A DNA stretch of 64,000 bases. Origin: Metabacillus litoralis. Its GTDB lineage: Bacteria > Bacillota > Bacilli > Bacillales > Bacillaceae. The translations under genes and the position numbers were made by a program. Under the pieces are notes generated by a model, which was not told the DNA's origin, made no database searches, and saw only the letters and a list, made by a program, of their open reading frames with translations. The stretch's first letter is position 1. Each line of letters opens with the position of its first letter. Location: contig NZ_JAIVKL010000007.1 in the NCBI RefSeq assembly GCF_020524045.1, positions 186,001 through 250,000 on the forward strand. Direction: 5' to 3'. Shown in pieces: positions 25,753-35,381 of the stretch.

Positions 25753-26682
25753 ATGGAAAAAGTACTTGTTTTTGGTCATAAAAATCCTGATACAGATACA
25801 ATCTGTTCTGCGATTGCCTATGCTGAATTAAAAAATAAAATTGGTCAGAATGCTGAACCTATTCGTTTAGGTGAGGTAAGCGGTGAGACTCAGTTCGCAC
25901 TTGATTACTTTAAGAAAGATGCACCACGTCTTGTGGAAAAAGTAGCGAGTGAAGCTAGCAGTGTAATTTTGGTAGATCATAATGAACGCCAACAAAGTGC
26001 TGACGATATTGCTGAAGTACGTGTACTTGAAGTAATTGATCATCATCGAATTGCAAATTTTGAAACAAGTGATCCTTTATATTATCGAGCTGAACCAGTT
26101 GGTTGTACTGCAACAATCTTAAACAAAATGTATAAAGAAAATGGAGTGCAAATTGAAAAAGAAACAGCTGGTTTAATGCTATCAGCGATCATTTCTGATT
26201 CACTATTATTCAAATCTCCAACATGTACTCAAGAAGATATTGATGCAGCTAAAGAATTGGCTGAAATTGCTGGTGTTGATGCACAGGTTTATGGTTTAGA
26301 TATGCTTAAAGCTGGAGCTGACCTAAGCGATAAATCAGTAGAACAATTAATTTCACTTGATGCAAAAGAATTCCAAATGGGATCTAGTAAAGTAGAAATT
26401 GCACAAGTAAATGCAGTTGACACAAATGATGTGCTTAAACATAAAGCTGAAATTGAAGCAACATTATCTAAAGTTGTAGAAGATAAACAATTAGATTTAT
26501 TTTTATTTGTAATTACAGATATCTTAACAAACGATTCTGTTGCTGTAGCGATTGGTGATGCAACAGCTAAAGTTGAACAAGCGTTCAATGTATCACTTGA
26601 TAACAATGAAGCTGTACTTAAAGGTGTCGTATCACGTAAAAAACAAATTGTTCCTGTATTAACAGAAGCATTTGCAAAATAA
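25753..26682 (+). CDS. ppaC: Manganese-dependent inorganic pyrophosphatase (family II)
   Basis: This 309-residue cytosolic enzyme splits pyrophosphate to drive biosynthesis. It is a DHH-family phosphoesterase with metal ligands in [14 protein letters not shown], the aspartate in ILVDHNE, and the signature [10 protein letters not shown]. The C-terminal substrate-binding SRKKQIVP motif is present near the end. The start at 25753 follows AAGGAGATAGTT and gives the standard length; the open frame extends 36 bases upstream without support. A strong terminator follows. Confidence 0.96.
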   Translation: MEKVLVFGHKNPDTDTICSAIAYAELKNKIGQNAEPIRLGEVSGETQFALDYFKKDAPRLVEKVASEASSVILVDHNERQQSADDIAEVRVLEVIDHHRIANFETSDPLYYRAEPVGCTATILNKMYKENGVQIEKETAGLMLSAIISDSLLFKSPTCTQEDIDAAKELAEIAGVDAQVYGLDMLKAGADLSDKSVEQLISLDAKEFQMGSSKVEIAQVNAVDTNDVLKHKAEIEATLSKVVEDKQLDLFLFVITDILTNDSVAVAIGDATAKVEQAFNVSLDNNEAVLKGVVSRKKQIVPVLTEAFAK

Positions 26683-26693
26683 TAACTTAATTC

Positions 26694-26735
26694 AAGAGCC
26701 ACAATCCTTTCTTTTTAAGGGCTGTGGCTCTTTCC
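26694..26735 (+). terminator. Terminator after ppaC
   Basis: AAGAGCCACA pairs with TGTGGCTCTT and a T-rich tail follows. Confidence 0.85.
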
Positions 26736-26804
26736 TTTTTCAAACTATGTAACTTCTTCGTTGATATTTTTTCCAAAATGTGGGCTTTTCAAAAATGAAG
26801 TTTA

Positions 26805-26833
26805 TTGACAACATCTTAAAAGCGTTTTATATT
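26805..26833 (+). promoter_or_regulatory. Promoter with an overlapping cre-like site
   Basis: TTGACA at 26805-26810 and TATATT at 26828-26833 have a 17-bp spacer. TAAAAGCGTTTTAT at 26817-26830 resembles the catabolite-response element TGWAANCGNTNWCA and overlaps the -10 box, a position where CcpA would repress. The following 265-base leader up to the isomerase start has no recognisable gene or riboswitch. Confidence 0.6.
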
Positions 26834-27103
26834 GTTGTTGAGGTTATCGGTAACTTAATATAAATAGACCGAAATGATAGCGTTGTCAAAATTCAATGAA
26901 GAATGAGAAGGTCTAATTTAGAGGGACTGGTCAATTGACTAATGAATTTCAACATTGTTTCTTGAAATTTCGAATGGACTTAATGTGGTGAACCAACAAA
27001 ACGGATGATTAGACTTTATACAGTACTGTGGCCTTTGTGTTTTACTAGCAAAAAGAAGGTTTTTTTTAATGGTACTGTCAATTATTCAGAAGGAGTGAAG
27101 AAG

Positions 27104-27937
27104 TTGCGATTAGCAGGACCTGTATTTATTGAAGAAATGAATCCAGAAAGTTGGATTGAAGCGGTTAAGAAAGAAGGTTATCGTGCAGCAGTGTGTCCAA
27201 TAGATCACACAGCATCTCATGATGAAATTGAACGCTACAGAATGATTGCTGATAAAAATGACATCATGATTGCGGAGGTAGGGGCATGGAGTAACCCAAT
27301 TAGTTCGAATAAAGAAGAACGAAAAGCAGCGCTGGATTATTGTAAAAAGCAACTAGATCTTGCTGAGAAAATTGGTGCAAAATGCTGTGTGAATATTGCT
27401 GGTTCAAGGGGACTTCAATGGGATGGACCACATCATGATAATTTTTCTGATGAGACGTTTTCTATGATCGTGGATTCTGTCCGTGAAATTATTGATGAGG
27501 TAAATCCTACTCGTACACATTTTACACTCGAAACTTTACCATGGATTTTTCCTGATTCAGCAGATTCATATTTGTCTCTTATTAAGGCAATTGATCGAAA
27601 AGGTCTTGCTGTGCATTTAGATCCGGTGAATATGATCAGCAATCCAAGGTTATTTTTTCATAACGGAGAAATGATAAGAGATGCATTTAAAAAACTGGGA
27701 CCTTTTATTAAATGCTGTCACGCAAAGGATATAACGATGTCAAATGAATTTATGGTTCATTTAGACGAAGTACGTCCAGGAAAAGGATCCTTAAATTATC
27801 AAGTATTATTAACTGAATTAAACAGACTTGATATAGACACTCCTATTATTTTAGAACATTTACCTTCTCAGGAAGAGTATCGATTAGCTGCAGCATACGT
27901 AAGAGAGAAGGCAGCTGAATTGAACATATCACTATAA
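27104..27937 (+). CDS. Sugar phosphate isomerase/epimerase (TIM-barrel, AP-endonuclease-2-like)
   Basis: This is a 277-residue xylose-isomerase-like barrel. Metal-binding residues are recognisable: Glu in FTLETLPW, Asp and His in GLAVHLDPVN, His in CCHAKD and Glu in IILEHLP. It would isomerise or epimerise a small sugar or sugar acid. TTG at 27104 is chosen because AGAAGGAGTG lies seven bases before it; the frame is open 99 bases further upstream without a ribosome site. A cre-like promoter upstream fits a carbon-source-controlled gene. A family C repeat starts seven bases after its stop. Confidence 0.82.
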   Translation: MRLAGPVFIEEMNPESWIEAVKKEGYRAAVCPIDHTASHDEIERYRMIADKNDIMIAEVGAWSNPISSNKEERKAALDYCKKQLDLAEKIGAKCCVNIAGSRGLQWDGPHHDNFSDETFSMIVDSVREIIDEVNPTRTHFTLETLPWIFPDSADSYLSLIKAIDRKGLAVHLDPVNMISNPRLFFHNGEMIRDAFKKLGPFIKCCHAKDITMSNEFMVHLDEVRPGKGSLNYQVLLTELNRLDIDTPIILEHLPSQEEYRLAAAYVREKAAELNISL

Positions 27938-27943
27938 ATTTTA

Positions 27944-28082
27944 AAGAGGCTGGGGCACCACTTAGTAATTAACAAAAATACCGAACAAAGTAATAGCTCA
28001 GTGGAGTATAAGGAGCGAAGTAACTGCATCTACAACCATTGTTCGGTTTCTATTTTGTTAAAAAATTTTTGTCCCAACCTCT
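27944..28082. mobile_element. Family C repeat, short form (copy C1)
   Basis: This 139-bp element has ends AGAGGCTGGGGCA and TGTCCCAACCTCT reading inward as inverted repeats, then a second pair (AAAATACCGAACAA and TTGTTCGGTTTCTATTTT). It lacks the GC-rich core of the larger copies. No clear target duplication is seen. Its hairpins may also act as the terminator of the isomerase gene, which ends seven bases before it. Confidence 0.7.
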
Positions 28083-28142
28083 CTTTTCTTTTCATTATAA
28101 ATCAGATATTCTATTGAAAAAGGTGAAACTAGGAGAATCAAT

Positions 28143-29027
28143 ATGACTAATTTACTATTCTTAAAAGGCTATCAAAACGACCAAAAATTTCGAGACAGTT
28201 TTAATGAATTAGCACAATCGACTTTTGGGATTAACTTTGAAAGATGGTATGTAGAAGGTTTTTGGACAAATCGATATGTTCCTTATTCTTTTTTTTATCA
28301 TGGCAAAGTAATAGCAAATGCGTCAATAAATAAAATTGATTTAGTTATGAATGGTGAGTTGAAAAAGGCTATCCAAATTGGCACTGTAATGACACACCCT
28401 GATTATCGAAATCAAGGGTTGTCCAGAGATTTACTGAATAAAATTTTAGAAGAATACAAATCAGATGTTGATTTGTTTTATTTATACGCAAATGAAAGTG
28501 TGTTAAACTTTTACCCTAAATTTGGGTTTGAAAAGGTAGAAGAACAGTTGTTTTCAATTAAGTTTCAAGCAAATATTACTTCAAGGAAAACAAGTATAAA
28601 AAAATTAGATGGTAATAATACAACAGACATTTTATTTATCTATGAATTTGCTAAAAAGAAGAAACTACATTCTTTACGATTTTCAACAGTAAACACAGAA
28701 GAACTGATCATGTTCTATGCAATGTATGTTTTTCCAAACAACATCATTTATTTAGATCATGTTAAAAGTATTGTGTTTTATGAAATGGAAGGAAGTATAT
28801 TGCATCTCTATGATGTGATTAGTCTTCAAAACGTAAATATAGCAGACATACTAGAAATAATAGGAAATGAAAAGACATTGGAAGTGATTTTTTACTTTAC
28901 TCCAAATGAAATAACGAGTGATTATAACAGTCGAACGTTTATTGGAAATGAGACGTTGTTTATGAAAAAACAGAAAAATATTCAAATACCCGACAAGTTT
29001 AAACATCCTATCTTGTCCCAAGCATAG
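28143..29027 (+). CDS. GNAT family acetyltransferase
   Basis: This 294-residue protein has a GNAT core in the first 150 residues; the acetyl-CoA loop is TVMTHPDYRNQGLSRDLLNKI. A second, poorly conserved half follows, as in two-domain Eis-like or YjcK-like acetyltransferases. The substrate is unknown. The start follows CTAGGAGAATCAAT. It is a single-gene unit between a family C repeat and the diguanylate cyclase gene. Confidence 0.82.
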   Translation: MTNLLFLKGYQNDQKFRDSFNELAQSTFGINFERWYVEGFWTNRYVPYSFFYHGKVIANASINKIDLVMNGELKKAIQIGTVMTHPDYRNQGLSRDLLNKILEEYKSDVDLFYLYANESVLNFYPKFGFEKVEEQLFSIKFQANITSRKTSIKKLDGNNTTDILFIYEFAKKKKLHSLRFSTVNTEELIMFYAMYVFPNNIIYLDHVKSIVFYEMEGSILHLYDVISLQNVNIADILEIIGNEKTLEVIFYFTPNEITSDYNSRTFIGNETLFMKKQKNIQIPDKFKHPILSQA

Positions 29028-29261
29028 AAGAATTAACGTTTAAATTAGCATATTGTAACTAGAAAATTATCTCCATCTTAGCTCTTTATATGGTAACATT
29101 TAACTAGGAAGTTTTAACAATAGGTTATTCGTGCTTCGAAAATAACTTATATTTGCTCTTTTTTCCTCAGTGTAGTCCTATTACTCTCTAAAATAAGACA
29201 AAACATAAAATACCAAAACCACTTAGAAAGAGCCAAACAAATAACAATGGAGTTCGTGATT

Positions 29262-30863
29262 ATGCCTTCAGATATCTTTATTTATATTGTATTAATGTCT
29301 GTTGCTGGTGTATTAAATATTTTTATAGGTATTTATGCATATGTTAAACGCACAAGCTTTTTAGGTAGCAAGACATTTATTTTCATATCGTTATTTTCTG
29401 CTATATATACATTTGGACATGCATTTGAATTATCGAGTCAATCGTTAGAAATGATTGTTCTTTGGACATATTTTCAATATGTAGGTCTGCCTTATATCGC
29501 CCCATTAAGTTTGATTTTAGTTATACAATATATTGGAAAAGATAGATATTTAACAACGAGAAATCGTATGATGATTTTTTTCATACCTTTTATCACAACC
29601 ATGCTGGTCTTAACAAATCATCTTCACCATCAATTTTATCAAACCGTTTATTTAAGAGATGATGTTACTCCGATGATTGATTTTGTTATAGGACCTTGGT
29701 ATATCGTGCATGGTAGTTATACATTTGCTTCGTTGTTAGCAGGTGGAATTCTTTTGTTACATTATTGGAAACAAACAAAAGCAGCATACTGGAAGCAAAT
29801 TTTTGTCTTACTTCTTGGTTTGTACCTACCTATGATTTCATCATTTCTTTACCTTTTAGGATACACTCCATATGGTATGGATCCAGTTCCTATTGTCATG
29901 AGTGTGACATCATTTTTGTATATATGGGCATTTTTGTCGACGAATATTCTTGAGTTAGCACCAATTGCTAGAGGACTTATTTTTGATAGTATGAGAGACG
30001 GTGTATTAGTTTTAGATCCTAATCTACGAATTGTTGACTTTAATGATGCAGCAAAAAGAATCATAGGAAATAAATTAAATGATCAAGCAATAGGAAAAAA
30101 CATTCATTCTTTATGGAAAGAAAATGAACTAAATGATTTCTTATTTCCTTCAATTGAACATTTAAATAATAAAGAAGAATTTGAGCTTGAGTGGACAGGT
30201 TTACATTCGTATTATCAAATTCGTTCTACACCAGTTAAGAAAAAAAAGGGATTTATTGTTGGAAGTACGATTGTTATTGCTGATATTACAGAGCAAAAAC
30301 TTCTTTATCAAAAGTTAGAGCTGCTTGCTTACACAGATGGATTAACAGGTATTTTGAACCGTAAAACGTTTATTGAAAGAAGTGAAAGCATTATTAAGCA
30401 AATGTATGAAAAAGGGCATTCAACTTCAATCATTATCTTTGATATCGATCATTTTAAAGCAATTAATGATCAACATGGTCATCGAATGGGTGATGAAGCA
30501 ATCTGTCATGTTGTATCAATATGTAAGACATTTTTGCAACCTAATGATCTTTTTGGACGTTATGGTGGTGAAGAATTTGTATTGTGCTTACCTTCAACAA
30601 CACTAAATGAAGCTAGTGAATATGCTGAAGCGATAAGAAGAAGTATAGAAAACACACCATTTGAAGTAGAAAATAAAAAAATATCAATTACAGCTAGCTT
30701 TGGTGTTACACAGGCTAGTGAAGCGATCATGATGGAAGAAATATTAAGTTATGCAGACAAAGCATTATACAAATCAAAGCATAATGGGCGAAACACAGTT
30801 CATCTTGCTGAAGCTAACAGAATATTTCATGTGACAGATGAATTGTCTACAACTTTATCATAA
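29262..30863 (+). CDS. Diguanylate cyclase with 7TM sensor, PAS and GGDEF
   Basis: This 533-residue protein begins with seven membrane helices of the kind found at the N terminus of some histidine kinases (about 1-215), then a PAS-like domain (about 225-340) and a GGDEF domain (about 355-515). The catalytic loop is RYGGEEF with GGEEF at about 435-439, an active form. The RxxD inhibitory site is absent (QPND there), as in the other cyclase of this window. The ATG at 29262 is nine bases after GGAG; 29247 is an in-frame alternative without a site. A family B repeat begins right after the stop codon. Confidence 0.9.
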   Translation: MPSDIFIYIVLMSVAGVLNIFIGIYAYVKRTSFLGSKTFIFISLFSAIYTFGHAFELSSQSLEMIVLWTYFQYVGLPYIAPLSLILVIQYIGKDRYLTTRNRMMIFFIPFITTMLVLTNHLHHQFYQTVYLRDDVTPMIDFVIGPWYIVHGSYTFASLLAGGILLLHYWKQTKAAYWKQIFVLLLGLYLPMISSFLYLLGYTPYGMDPVPIVMSVTSFLYIWAFLSTNILELAPIARGLIFDSMRDGVLVLDPNLRIVDFNDAAKRIIGNKLNDQAIGKNIHSLWKENELNDFLFPSIEHLNNKEEFELEWTGLHSYYQIRSTPVKKKKGFIVGSTIVIADITEQKLLYQKLELLAYTDGLTGILNRKTFIERSESIIKQMYEKGHSTSIIIFDIDHFKAINDQHGHRMGDEAICHVVSICKTFLQPNDLFGRYGGEEFVLCLPSTTLNEASEYAEAIRRSIENTPFEVENKKISITASFGVTQASEAIMMEEILSYADKALYKSKHNGRNTVHLAEANRIFHVTDELSTTLS

Positions 30864-30864
30864 A

Positions 30865-31026
30865 GGCTGTTTTCGCAAACTTTGTTGCTTTTAAATAACC
30901 GAAGCAATCAGCACTGTATTAAGTCTAGTGGCATCTTTTCTTCCTAAATTAGTACCCTTATAGTGAAAGAACACTGTTTTCACTCCGAATCTTGGTTACA
31001 TAGCAACAATCGTTCAGAAAAGAGCC
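30865..31026 (-). mobile_element. Family B MITE-like repeat, copy 2 (reverse)
   Basis: This 162-bp element in reverse orientation starts with GGCTGTTTTCGCAAACTTTG and ends with CAATCGTTCAGAAAAGAGCC. It is flanked by the perfect direct repeat ATCATAAA (30857-30864 and 31027-31034). The left duplication contains the cyclase stop codon TAA. The element separates the gene from its terminator at 31041-31088. Confidence 0.9.
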
Positions 31027-31040
31027 ATCATAAAAGAAGA

Positions 31041-31089
31041 GCCGAGCCATTCATTAAGGAGAGAACTTAATTGGGTGGCTATTTTTTTC
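31041..31089 (+). terminator. Terminator of the 7TM diguanylate cyclase gene
   Basis: GAGCCATTCATTAAG pairs with CTTAATTGGGTGGCT and is followed by ATTTTTTT. Before the family B insertion it would have followed the stop codon directly. Confidence 0.8.
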
Positions 31090-31235
31090 GGATGATTGTT
31101 GTTATATCAAATATAAAAACAACAAATATTAAGGAAACAACATAGTGAAAAAGCACATTAAGATTTGACGTAAGAAAAAATCAGTTCTATATTTACATTA
31201 ATAAAGAATAAATTGCTTAGAAGAGGAGGATTGAA

Positions 31236-31802
31236 TTGACAAGAGGAGAAGATCAAAAAGCGAAAATTATAGATGCTGCACAGCAAATCTTCGGTAAAAA
31301 AGGCTATTATGATACAAAGATGCTTGAAATTGCTGAACTTGCTGGAGTATCGAAAGGAACAATTTATTTATATTTCTCTTCTAAAGATGAACTATATATT
31401 GAAACCCATGATCGAGGATTTCGTCAATATCTTGTGATGCTTGAAAATGAAGTTAATAAATTTACCACCTTTAAAGAAAAGTTAATATGTATCGCTGAAA
31501 AACAATTAGCTGTTTTTTATAACGACAGACATACGCCTAATAAGTACTTACAAGCTTATAATAATGATCCGAAAATGATTCAATGTCTTCATAACTTTCT
31601 AGATAACTACCACAAATATGTTGTTTCTGTTATGAAAGAAGAAAACATCGAAAATCCATCAGAACATGCAAAGGCATTTGTAGGTATATTAGAAAATTAT
31701 AAACGTGATATTTTTTTTAATAAAGATTATGATTATTCTATGTTACTACAAACGGTTTTATTTGTTGTTGATTTATTTATACATGGTTGTAAAAAAGAAT
31801 AG
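31236..31802 (+). CDS. TetR family regulator
   Basis: This 188-residue repressor has an N-terminal helix-turn-helix (IAELAGVSKGTIYLYFSSKDEL) and a helical ligand domain. The TTG start at 31236 is six bases after AAGAGGAGGA. The gene lies 444 bp before an RND exporter on the same strand and most likely controls it, as YerO controls swrC in Bacillus subtilis. Two identical 16-bp sequences in the gap are candidate operators. Confidence 0.88.
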   Translation: MTRGEDQKAKIIDAAQQIFGKKGYYDTKMLEIAELAGVSKGTIYLYFSSKDELYIETHDRGFRQYLVMLENEVNKFTTFKEKLICIAEKQLAVFYNDRHTPNKYLQAYNNDPKMIQCLHNFLDNYHKYVVSVMKEENIENPSEHAKAFVGILENYKRDIFFNKDYDYSMLLQTVLFVVDLFIHGCKKE

Positions 31803-31826
31803 TTGAGGGTATTCCTCATGCTTTAA

Positions 31827-31907
31827 TAGTACCCGTTGGTCATTCTGTTGTTGAAGTAACTTTACGTATAAAAGGTTTTTATGTGGTGATATAGTACCCG
31901 TTGGTCA
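31827..31907 (+). promoter_or_regulatory. Two copies of TAGTACCCGTTGGTCA in the tetR-RND gap
   Basis: Identical 16-mers at 31827-31842 and 31892-31907 are 65 bp apart. Each contains the partial dyad ACC-CGTT-GGT, similar in shape to TetR-family operators. They could be binding sites of the adjacent TetR protein; this is inferred from position and repetition only. Confidence 0.45.
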
Positions 31908-31955
31908 GTTTGGTGTGGTATGGTCAATGAAGTGAGGAATGTGTCGTAAATTGTC

Positions 31956-32054
31956 TAATCGCTGATAAATTCGGAAAATCGCTGATAAATCTCTATAATC
32001 GCCGATAAATCTGGAAAATCGCTGATAAATCCAGAAAATCGAAGATAAATCTCC
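31956..32054. repeat. 20-bp tandem repeat, five units
   Basis: Units of GCTGATAAATCTGGAAAATC and variants start at 31961, 31981, 32001, 32021 and 32041, exactly 20 bp apart, with a partial unit at the left edge. The CGCTGATAAAT part is the most constant. The array is non-coding and lies between the TetR gene and the exporter. The remaining bases to 32247 are AT-rich. Confidence 0.85.
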
Positions 32055-32246
32055 GTTGCATCCTGTGGAAACAATTTAGTAAGTCCAAGAACACTAGTAG
32101 AGATAGGTAATAAGAAGATTTATTTAACCTTTAGTGATACATTATGTAAAAATATAGCCTTTTTTATACTGAATTTCACAAAAAAAAGCAATTTCTGCAG
32201 CATTCAAAAGTCAGAATGTAGGCAAAAGAAATGGAGGGAATAATAG

Positions 32247-35200
32247 ATGTTTGATTTGTTTATAAAAAAACCGAAAGTTACATTAACGTTCTTGGTGTTA
32301 TTGATCATTGTTGGTGGATTAACAGCATTCCAACTATCTAAACGAGAAATCCCTGAAATCTCTGTAAATGTGGGAACAGTTACGACAATTTATCCAGGAG
32401 CAGTTCCTGAAGTAGTTGAAAGGTCGATTACAAATCCTTTAGAAGAAGAACTTGAATCTATTAAAGGAATTGAGAAATTAACTTCTGTGTCTGGAGCTGG
32501 TATTTCAAATATTGTTCTTGAAATCGCTGATAATCAAGATAGAGAAAAAGTATTTTCCGAAGTACGACAAGTTGTCTCAGATACAAGCAAAACATTCCCC
32601 GAGAATGCACTGAATGCAACAGTGAATTCAGATATTCAAACAGGTGCATTATCTTCATATCATTTGTTAAGTGATAATAGAGAATTATTGCAAAATCAAA
32701 GAGATCTTATGATGTCTTGGAAAAAAGAAATAGAAAACATTGATGGAGTACGTAAGGTAGCATTTAAGGGAATTAGTGAAGATGAATATCTTCTCACGCT
32801 TGAACAAGAAAAGATGAAAGAGTATGGAATTATTTTTCCAGACGTTATCAATGCAATAAATAACGAAGTTGAGATTACACCTCTTGGTAGTCAAGAAATC
32901 GATCGTGAAAAGAAGCAGCTTTCTCTAGAACATATAGAAAACATTGAACAAATTGAGGATGTTTTTGTTAAACGGGTGACTAACGGTGATGAAGTCTTTA
33001 TTGGTGATATTGCAGAATTACAATTGGTACCAAAAGAAAAACCAAGCATTGTTAATTACAACGATACACCAGCTATTTCAGTGACAATTTTGCAGGAAAA
33101 AGGAGTAGATATTCCTTCACTTCATAATAAAGTTGATGAGAAAATTAAAGAGTTAGGGAAAGATTTACCGAATGACATTACCTTGGATATGTATTATACA
33201 CAAGATACAATTGTAGGAAAGATTTTTAAAGATTTAGGAACATCTTTTTTAATTTCTATTTTAGTTGTTGTTCTTGTTACATTATTGGGATTAAATTTAA
33301 ATTCAGCTTTATTAGTGGCAATTGCTATACCATCTTCAATTGCATTAGGACTTATTCCTCTACCATATATGGGAGTGGATTTAAATCAAATTTCGATCAT
33401 TGGTATGATCATTGCACTTGGTATCCTTGTTGATGATGCGATTGTTATTAATGATAACATCCGTAGAAGATATGTTTTAGGTGATAGTCCTTTACAAGGC
33501 GCATTACAAGGAGCAAAGGAAGTTAGGGTATCTATTATTACATCAACTTTAGCTATTGTTTTTACATTTCTTCCATTGACATTTATAGGTGGTTCTAGTG
33601 GTGCGTTTATCAGAGCATTACCGTCTGTCTTGATTACTACTATTATTGGATCAACAATTATTGCACTAACAATTGTTCCTATATTCTTAGTTTGGAGACA
33701 GAAAGCCTTTGAAAAGAAATCAAAAGGAATAGGACAACAAAAAGATGGTCTCTTAGGAAAGCCTTTAGAGTCATTAGCTAAATGGTATAGTCATAAAATA
33801 TTGAAGAAAATTGTGAAATTTCCAATGAGAACTGGTTTGATTGTCTTACTATTTTGTACGCTAGTTTATGGATTGGTTCCATTTATTCCAGTTGTCTTTT
33901 TCCCAAGTGCTGATCGCGAAGAAGTCACAGTAACTGTGACTTTGCCACCAGAAGAAACAATGGAAAAGACAGAAGAATATTTAGAAGACATGCGTTCTTA
34001 TTTAGAAGAAAATGACCAGAATATTTATGAAGTAACAATGTTTGCTGGTACAAGTGAACCTGGTTTATTTGGAAGTGTTGTCTCAAATCCAGGTGAAAAT
34101 ATAGGGCAATTGGTACTTAGGGTGGACCGAGAATCTCAAACAGCATCAGAAACGATTGATAAGTGGCAGGATAAATTAAGAGATACCTATTCTGAAGCGG
34201 TCATATCAATGTCAACGATTGAAGCAGGTCCTCCTGTTGGAGCACCGATTGCTATAACCGTTACAGGAGATAAATTAGACGAATTGATGGGTGTTGTAAA
34301 TAAGATAAAAGGAGATATCGGTAATCTAGAAGGCAGTGGTGCAGTTCTTGATGATGTCGGGAAACCACGCCCAACGATTATGTATAATCCAATCAGAGAA
34401 GAACTTCAAAAACATGCAATTACTGCAAGTGAAATAAGTCAGCAAATCCGATTGATAACCGATGGTGTTCCAATGGGATCTTATGACAATGGTGTAACAA
34501 GTCGTGATTTTACAATTAAGTTAGATGGTGTGGAAGAAGGCGAGAGCATTGATTTAGAAGAAATACAGCTACCTTCTAAAACAGCTACCCAGCAAGGGCC
34601 ACCATTGCTTGTTCCATTATCAGATCTTGTTAGTGTGGATGAAGGAGAAGAAATTCAATCTATTCCACATATTAATGGAGAAAGAACAGTGACAATACGC
34701 ACATATCCTAAAGATGAGCAAAAAACTCAAGTGGAATCTGAGATTGAAAAAATTGCAGATACCTATGAATCTGATTCAATTTCGGTTTCTGTTGGGGGAG
34801 AATCATCTGCACGTTCAGATTTCTTTGTTGAAGTCGGAAAACTATTTATTATTGTGGTTTTCTTAATCTATATTTTAATGGTTGTTCAGTTTAACTCACT
34901 AAGAATTCCGCTATTAATTATGAGTTCAGTTTATTTAGCCATTTCAGGTGCCTTAATTGGACTGTTTATCACTCAAACTGGTTTAGGATTTATGGCGATG
35001 ATGGGCATTGTATCATTAGCAGGAATTGTTGTTCGGAATGCTACAGTATTTATTGAATTTATGGAGCAACGAGTTCAAGAAGGTGCTAGTTTAGTAGAAG
35101 CTGTTGTAGAATCTGGGCAAGCGAGATTACGACCAGTTATTTTAACAGCTGTCACATCTATGGGAGCATTACTTCCTATCGCACTTAGCGGTGACGTGTT

Positions 35201-35339
35201 ATTTACGCCTCTAGCTATCTCGATTATTTCTGGTATCTTTTTCTCAACAATATTCACATTACTATTTGTACCAGCTTTCTATATTATTATAAAAAGAAAA
35301 AAAGTGAATAGTCATGAAAAAGCACAAGTACTAAAATAG
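32247..35339 (+). CDS. RND family efflux transporter (AcrB/SwrC-like)
   Basis: This 1030-residue inner-membrane pump has the RND layout: a first helix (about 12-30), a large external loop with porter subdomains, helices about 330-480, a second external loop and helices about 850-1020. GILVDDAIVINDN carries the paired aspartates of the proton relay, and GIVVRNATVFIEF is the matching segment of the second half. A Gram-positive single-component pump of this type exports surfactants or amphiphiles, as SwrC exports surfactin. No membrane-fusion partner is adjacent. AAATGGAGGGAATAATAG precedes the ATG. Confidence 0.9.
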   Translation: MFDLFIKKPKVTLTFLVLLIIVGGLTAFQLSKREIPEISVNVGTVTTIYPGAVPEVVERSITNPLEEELESIKGIEKLTSVSGAGISNIVLEIADNQDREKVFSEVRQVVSDTSKTFPENALNATVNSDIQTGALSSYHLLSDNRELLQNQRDLMMSWKKEIENIDGVRKVAFKGISEDEYLLTLEQEKMKEYGIIFPDVINAINNEVEITPLGSQEIDREKKQLSLEHIENIEQIEDVFVKRVTNGDEVFIGDIAELQLVPKEKPSIVNYNDTPAISVTILQEKGVDIPSLHNKVDEKIKELGKDLPNDITLDMYYTQDTIVGKIFKDLGTSFLISILVVVLVTLLGLNLNSALLVAIAIPSSIALGLIPLPYMGVDLNQISIIGMIIALGILVDDAIVINDNIRRRYVLGDSPLQGALQGAKEVRVSIITSTLAIVFTFLPLTFIGGSSGAFIRALPSVLITTIIGSTIIALTIVPIFLVWRQKAFEKKSKGIGQQKDGLLGKPLESLAKWYSHKILKKIVKFPMRTGLIVLLFCTLVYGLVPFIPVVFFPSADREEVTVTVTLPPEETMEKTEEYLEDMRSYLEENDQNIYEVTMFAGTSEPGLFGSVVSNPGENIGQLVLRVDRESQTASETIDKWQDKLRDTYSEAVISMSTIEAGPPVGAPIAITVTGDKLDELMGVVNKIKGDIGNLEGSGAVLDDVGKPRPTIMYNPIREELQKHAITASEISQQIRLITDGVPMGSYDNGVTSRDFTIKLDGVEEGESIDLEEIQLPSKTATQQGPPLLVPLSDLVSVDEGEEIQSIPHINGERTVTIRTYPKDEQKTQVESEIEKIADTYESDSISVSVGGESSARSDFFVEVGKLFIIVVFLIYILMVVQFNSLRIPLLIMSSVYLAISGALIGLFITQTGLGFMAMMGIVSLAGIVVRNATVFIEFMEQRVQEGASLVEAVVESGQARLRPVILTAVTSMGALLPIALSGDVLFTPLAISIISGIFFSTIFTLLFVPAFYIIIKRKKVNSHEKAQVLK

Positions 35340-35381
35340 ACAAAGCTATGGTATTGATAATAAATAGTAGAGCTAAATAAA

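Noticed and set aside
27005-27103. Longer N terminus for the sugar isomerase
   Set aside because: No ribosome site precedes 27005, while a strong one precedes the TTG at 27104; family members begin near there.
31956-32054. Short array taken for CRISPR or an origin iteron
   Set aside because: Units are contiguous without spacers, and no replication gene is near.
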